64,000 bases of DNA, taken from Danxiaibacter sp048498555. GTDB lineage: Bacteria; Bacteroidota; Bacteroidia; Chitinophagales; Chitinophagaceae. The translations under genes and the position numbers were made by a program. The notes beneath the pieces were generated by a model. The model did no database searches. It was given only the letters and a program-made list of their open reading frames with translations, and was not told where the DNA came from. Shown one piece after another: positions 61,169-64,000 of the stretch. Each line of letters begins with the position of its first letter. Position 1 is the first letter of the stretch. The stretch covers positions 83,184-147,183 of the forward strand of contig JBEHXT010000015.1 of assembly GCA_048498555.1 (NCBI GenBank). The letters run 5' to 3'.

Positions 61169-61492
61169 CTATTGTGTTTTCAGTTGAAGCTGTGTTATAA
61201 ATTGTTCAGGATTTTGTAAGAATGTTGCTTTACATTCTTTGGAGCAAAAGCCAATTACATGGTTCTTGTAATGTGCCGTATCGCCAATGCCAGCTGTAAC
61301 GGGCATTCCGCACGCGGGATCTTTAATATTGTCAACCATAGATGCGGTATAAATTGAGGCATGCATGGCTGAGTCTTTTTCTGTTTTTTTACCAGCCGTT
61401 TCAGAATTTTGTTTGGCATCACCATTTTTACAAGCGCTGAAGAAGAGTGGGCTTGTAAGCAGCATCACCAGCAGAAAATTTTTGTTTTTCAT
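61169..61492 (-). CDS. YHS-domain lipoprotein
   Basis: A 107-residue exported protein with lipobox FFSAC (Cys21). The YHS domain reads DPACGMPVTAGIGDTAHYKNHVIGFCSKECKATFLQNPEQFI, a short metal-binding module with Cys residues in CGM and FCSKEC. It probably binds copper or another soft metal at the envelope, which would fit with the efflux genes at the start of the window, although they are 57 kb away. Single gene. Confidence 0.87.
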   Translation of the reverse strand: MKNKNFLLVMLLTSPLFFSACKNGDAKQNSETAGKKTEKDSAMHASIYTASMVDNIKDPACGMPVTAGIGDTAHYKNHVIGFCSKECKATFLQNPEQFITQLQLKTQ

Positions 61493-61858
61493 CTTAGCAT
61501 TTTTGAAAGGTTACCCCAATACGAATTAAATCGGATGAACCCGAAGGTAAAAAGGTTTGAAAAGGTAAAGAAAAATCCGCGGTTTCAAATTTTGATAAAA
61601 GTTATTTTCATGCCATTTTACATAAACGGTAAAACCATGAATACGAAATTATCAGCCGTAATATTTTTAGAAGCCTGCCGCCCGATCAAAAAAAATATAA
61701 ATGGTTGGCATGGCCTGAAACCAAAGTAACGCGCGGCTGATAAAGACATGATACAAATAAAAAACACCTCGTAAGTGGAGGTGTTTTTGCAGGGAACAAT
61801 TATAAAAAACTAAAACAGGTTCAAACAAGCATCTTGAAAAACATGTTGTTCGGTTCTG
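61493..61858. other. 366-bp spacer
   Basis: No gene that I trust; a frame from 61409 overlaps the YHS gene and reads as random sequence. The only clear element is the terminator at 61759. Confidence 0.45.
61759..61788 (-). terminator. Terminator of the cold-shock gene
   Basis: Perfect 11-bp stem AAAAACACCTC/GAGGTGTTTTT with loop GTAAGTG, 70 nt past the cold-shock stop codon on the minus strand; T-rich on either strand. Confidence 0.75.
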
Positions 61859-62068
61859 TTAGTTTATCTTCTTCACATTTACTGCTTGTGGGCCTTTTCG
61901 TCCCTCTTCTACGTCAAATTCAACATGGTCATTTGACTGAATTTTGTCGATCAAGCCATTTGCATGTACGAAGGTTTCTTTGGACGAATTATCATGCTTG
62001 ATAAATCCAAACCCTTTTTCTTCATTAAAGAATTTTACCGTACCCTGGTTTTTTGTACTAGTACTCAT
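61859..62068 (-). CDS. Cold-shock protein (CspA family)
   Basis: A 69-residue single-stranded nucleic-acid-binding protein, of normal length. RNP1 is KGFGFIKH and RNP2 is ETFVHANGL; the usual DIFVHYS is changed, but the key aromatic and His residues remain. It starts with an extra MSTSTKNQ before GTVKFFNEEKGFGF. It is divergent from the RNA helicase gene rhlE, with a shared 270-bp spacer; together they suggest an RNA-remodelling response to cold. Confidence 0.95.
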   Translation of the reverse strand: MSTSTKNQGTVKFFNEEKGFGFIKHDNSSKETFVHANGLIDKIQSNDHVEFDVEEGRKGPQAVNVKKIN

Positions 62069-62179
62069 ATTTATTTGTTATTGAGGGACAAGTTAGTACA
62101 TAATCTCGTGCTTACGGAAAGAACATTTACCAGATTATGCATTTCCTAGGTTTTGTGAAATTTTTACCAAATAAAAAAG

Positions 62180-62187
62180 TACCTTTG
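62180..62187 (+). promoter_or_regulatory. Candidate -7 box of rhlE
   Basis: TACCTTTG fits TAnnTTTG exactly; a TTTTG at 62151 is a possible -33 element but at a long spacing of 24. The resulting leader would be about 145 nt, as is common for cold-induced genes. Confidence 0.45.
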
Positions 62188-62296
62188 CACGTTAAAAATA
62201 TTCTCCTCTAAGTAAAAGACTAGATAATCTTCCTTCTCTGACAAGCTTTTCCAGTCTCATTATGAGTAATATGTAAAGTATTCTTTTACAATATGT

Positions 62297-62324
62297 TATA
62301 AGTTACTTTATACTTTTTGAACTT
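62297..62324. repeat. Short heptad run in the rhlE leader, 4 units
   Basis: TATAAGT, TACTTTA, TACTTTT, TGAACTT in register, resembling the complement of the AAAACGT/ATAACTT words at 29081. Confidence 0.35.
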
Positions 62325-62338
62325 AAAAAAGAAACAGT

Positions 62339-63589
62339 TTGACATTTCAGGATTTACAGCTTATAGACCCCATACTACGTGCATTGGCAAGTGAAGGGTA
62401 TACCCAGCCAACTCCCATTCAGGAGCAGGCAATACCGATAGTTTTACAGCAAAGGGATTTATTGGCATGTGCTCAAACAGGAACCGGTAAAACAGCTGCT
62501 TTTGCTTTGCCGATATTGCATTTACTGTTAAATGCTCCTCAGCATAGCAAAGGTTATAAGCATATACGAACATTGGTGATTACACCCACGCGTGAACTCG
62601 CGTTGCAGATAGGCGAGAGCTTCGCCGCTTACGGAAAGCACACAGATATAAAGCACGATGTTATTTTTGGCGGAGTGTCGCAGCATGTACAAACCATTGC
62701 TTTAAGAAATGGAACTGACGTGCTTATTGCAACGCCTGGCCGCTTGCTGGATTTAATGAACCAGGGCTATATACATCTTGCGCATCTTGAATTTCTAGTG
62801 GTAGATGAGGCTGACCGTATGCTTGATATGGGCTTTATTCACGACATCAGAAAAATTATGCGGGAGTTGCCAAAAGAACGGCAGACGTTGTTCTTTTCCG
62901 CAACTATGCCGCCGGAAATAGGCAAACTAGCCAATGCCCTTCTGCACGACCCGGTTAAAATAGAAGTTACACCGGTGTCTACTACCGCAGAGAAGATAGA
63001 CCAGTGCATTTACATGGTATCAAAGCAGGATAAGTCGTCATTATTACTGCACTTGCTGCGCGAAAAAAAAATACAGCGTACACTGGTTTTTGCACGTACC
63101 AAATATGGCGCCGATAAAATTGCAAAACACCTTAACCATGCCGAAATAAAAACAGCGGCTTTGCATGGTGATAAATCGCAGGAAGCGCGCCAGCGTGCAT
63201 TGCAAAACTTTAAAGCAGGGAGGTTAAGAGTACTGGTAGCTACAGATATTGTAGCGCGTGGTATTGACGTTGATGACCTGTCTCACGTAATCAATTATGA
63301 TCTGCCCGAAGTGCCGGAAACATACGTACACAGGATTGGACGAACTGGCCGCGCAGATAAAAGTGGTATTGCGATCTCCTTTTGTAGCAGAGAGGAAAAA
63401 GTAAACCTGAGGGATATTAACCGCGTTGCCGCTCAGGCTATACCTGTTATAGAAAATCATCCTTATCATTTGCATGGGGCCGCTGAGCCACATATGCAAT
63501 CTAATGATAAGCGCAAACCGTCAAAAAAGAAGCCTTACCACAAAAAAAGAAACAAACCGGTAAGAGCGGTAGCAGTAAATGCTAATTAA
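62339..63589 (+). CDS. rhlE: DEAD-box ATP-dependent RNA helicase, RhlE type
   Basis: A 416-residue helicase starting at TTG (MTFQDLQLIDPILRAL matches the family's usual first residues and no suitable ATG exists). Motifs in order: Q motif YTQPTPIQEQAIP, I AQTGTGKT, Ia PTRELALQ, Ib TPGRLLD, II VDEADRM, III SATMPPE, IV LVFARTK, V ATDIVARGIDVDD, VI HRIGRTGRA. The tail is Lys/Arg-rich (RKPSKKKPYHKKRNKPVRA) for RNA contact. It likely helps ribosome assembly and mRNA unfolding in the cold. The rare TTG may limit expression. Confidence 0.95.
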   Translation: MTFQDLQLIDPILRALASEGYTQPTPIQEQAIPIVLQQRDLLACAQTGTGKTAAFALPILHLLLNAPQHSKGYKHIRTLVITPTRELALQIGESFAAYGKHTDIKHDVIFGGVSQHVQTIALRNGTDVLIATPGRLLDLMNQGYIHLAHLEFLVVDEADRMLDMGFIHDIRKIMRELPKERQTLFFSATMPPEIGKLANALLHDPVKIEVTPVSTTAEKIDQCIYMVSKQDKSSLLLHLLREKKIQRTLVFARTKYGADKIAKHLNHAEIKTAALHGDKSQEARQRALQNFKAGRLRVLVATDIVARGIDVDDLSHVINYDLPEVPETYVHRIGRTGRADKSGIAISFCSREEKVNLRDINRVAAQAIPVIENHPYHLHGAAEPHMQSNDKRKPSKKKPYHKKRNKPVRAVAVNAN

Positions 63590-63638
63590 GTTATTGTATA
63601 TATCGGATGGGTATTATCTAACTAAAATTTGAATTTGT

Positions 63639-63899
63639 ATGAACGTTGAAGAAATTGAAAAATTCCTGGATAAGCAGGAACACACCGATGATAAGAAAGT
63701 GAAGATAGATTTTAAGAAACGTGATAGCATATACGGTGTGTTTGTAAAAGGTAAAGATTATAGTGATCTGAAAGAAAAAAACTTCTGGAGGGTTGTTACT
63801 TTGCCAAACGTGGAAGCGTGGCAGAAATCGAATGACCTGAATTTTGCTAAAATTTTCAGTGGAAGCGAATTTTCCAGGCTTACGTTGAAAGACAAATAA
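63639..63899 (+). CDS. Small hypothetical protein (86 residues)
   Basis: MNVEEIEKFLDKQEHTDDKKVKIDFKKRDSIYGVFVKGKDYSDLKEKNFWRVVTLPNVEAWQKS, soluble and charged, with a beta-rich middle (KVKIDFKKRDSIYGVFV) that resembles a small SH3/Sm-like barrel. It follows rhlE after 49 bp on the same strand and could be cotranscribed; an RNA-related function is only a guess from that. Small proteins of this type are common and unnamed in Chitinophagaceae. Confidence 0.7.
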   Translation: MNVEEIEKFLDKQEHTDDKKVKIDFKKRDSIYGVFVKGKDYSDLKEKNFWRVVTLPNVEAWQKSNDLNFAKIFSGSEFSRLTLKDK

Positions 63900-63965
63900 G
63901 GAGGCATAATAGTCAAAAATGGTTGGTAAAAACGTCTAAATGCATTGCTAGTATTGATTTTGCAG

Positions 63966-64000
63966 AAAGTTTAATGAAATTAGTTTCATTAAACTTTTTC
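63966..64000. terminator. AT-rich inverted repeat at the window end
   Basis: A perfect 14-bp stem AAAGTTTAATGAAA/TTTCATTAAACTTT with loop TTAG, followed by T residues, 66 nt past the small gene. It may be a weak terminator or an operator for a gene beyond the window. Confidence 0.45.

Noticed and set aside
61409..61729. Plus-strand frame of 106 residues
   Set aside because: It overlaps the YHS gene on the other strand and continues in sequence without coding character.

Overview
The window looks like chromosomal DNA of a Bacteroidota bacterium, most likely a member of the Chitinophagaceae. Supporting signs are a SusC/SusD pair with an ECF sigma/FecR regulator, two large proteins with type IX secretion C-terminal domains (one type A, one type B), Bacteroidota-specific families (BT_3928-like, DUF1599, the CCG-domain Fe-S protein), TAnnTTTG-like -7 promoter boxes, and few clear Shine-Dalgarno sequences. 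There are no rRNA or tRNA genes, insertion sequences, CRISPR arrays or phage genes that I can recognise.

Layout. 1-4.3 kb: end of a heavy-metal RND efflux operon (pump C-terminus, TolC-like channel, two CusB-like adaptors each with a metal-binding domain). 4.3-5.4 kb: fabH. 5.4-12.3 kb: ECF sigma factor divergent from FecR anti-sigma, SusC receptor and SusD lipoprotein, a nutrient-uptake locus. 12.5-15.4 kb: secreted FG-GAP/IPT protein with a T9SS type A signal. 16-22.6 kb: housekeeping genes (ndk, nrnA, an FKBP isomerase, folP, DUF1599, BT_3928-like, a DppB-type permease). 22.8-25.8 kb: small hypotheticals, a CCG Fe-S protein and a LysE exporter. 26.2-30.0 kb: a catabolic cluster (hexulose-phosphate synthase-like decarboxylase, MDR dehydrogenase, SDR dehydrogenase, TIM-barrel isomerase) behind a leader with three stem-loops. 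30-33.3 kb: a double thioredoxin, a TPR-like protein and a glycerophosphodiesterase. 33.7-39.9 kb: cytochrome bd oxidase (cydAB) followed by ethanolamine permease and ethanolamine ammonia-lyase (eat-eutB-eutC). 40.5-48.5 kb: a secreted Cys-containing small protein, a ClC channel, a DprE1-like oxidase, a GntR-TauE-DUF1634 operon, a secreted esterase and a DUF2252 protein. 49-60.1 kb: one 3716-residue T9SS type B surface protein with 22 exact-length 243-bp repeats. 60.4-64 kb: MgtC, a YHS lipoprotein, a cold-shock protein divergent from rhlE, and a small hypothetical.

The most unusual feature is in the spacers. More than half of the longer intergenic regions carry degenerate tandem arrays that hold a strict 7-nt register (several unrelated heptad words) or an 8-nt register (one word, ATTYGCAY and its complement). 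They start at stop codons, end at start codons, sometimes supply the stop codon, and in convergent gene pairs often occur as opposed arms. This dispersed heptad/octad system, rather than any single gene, is the best candidate here for something undescribed. All family calls come from reading motifs, not from database searches.
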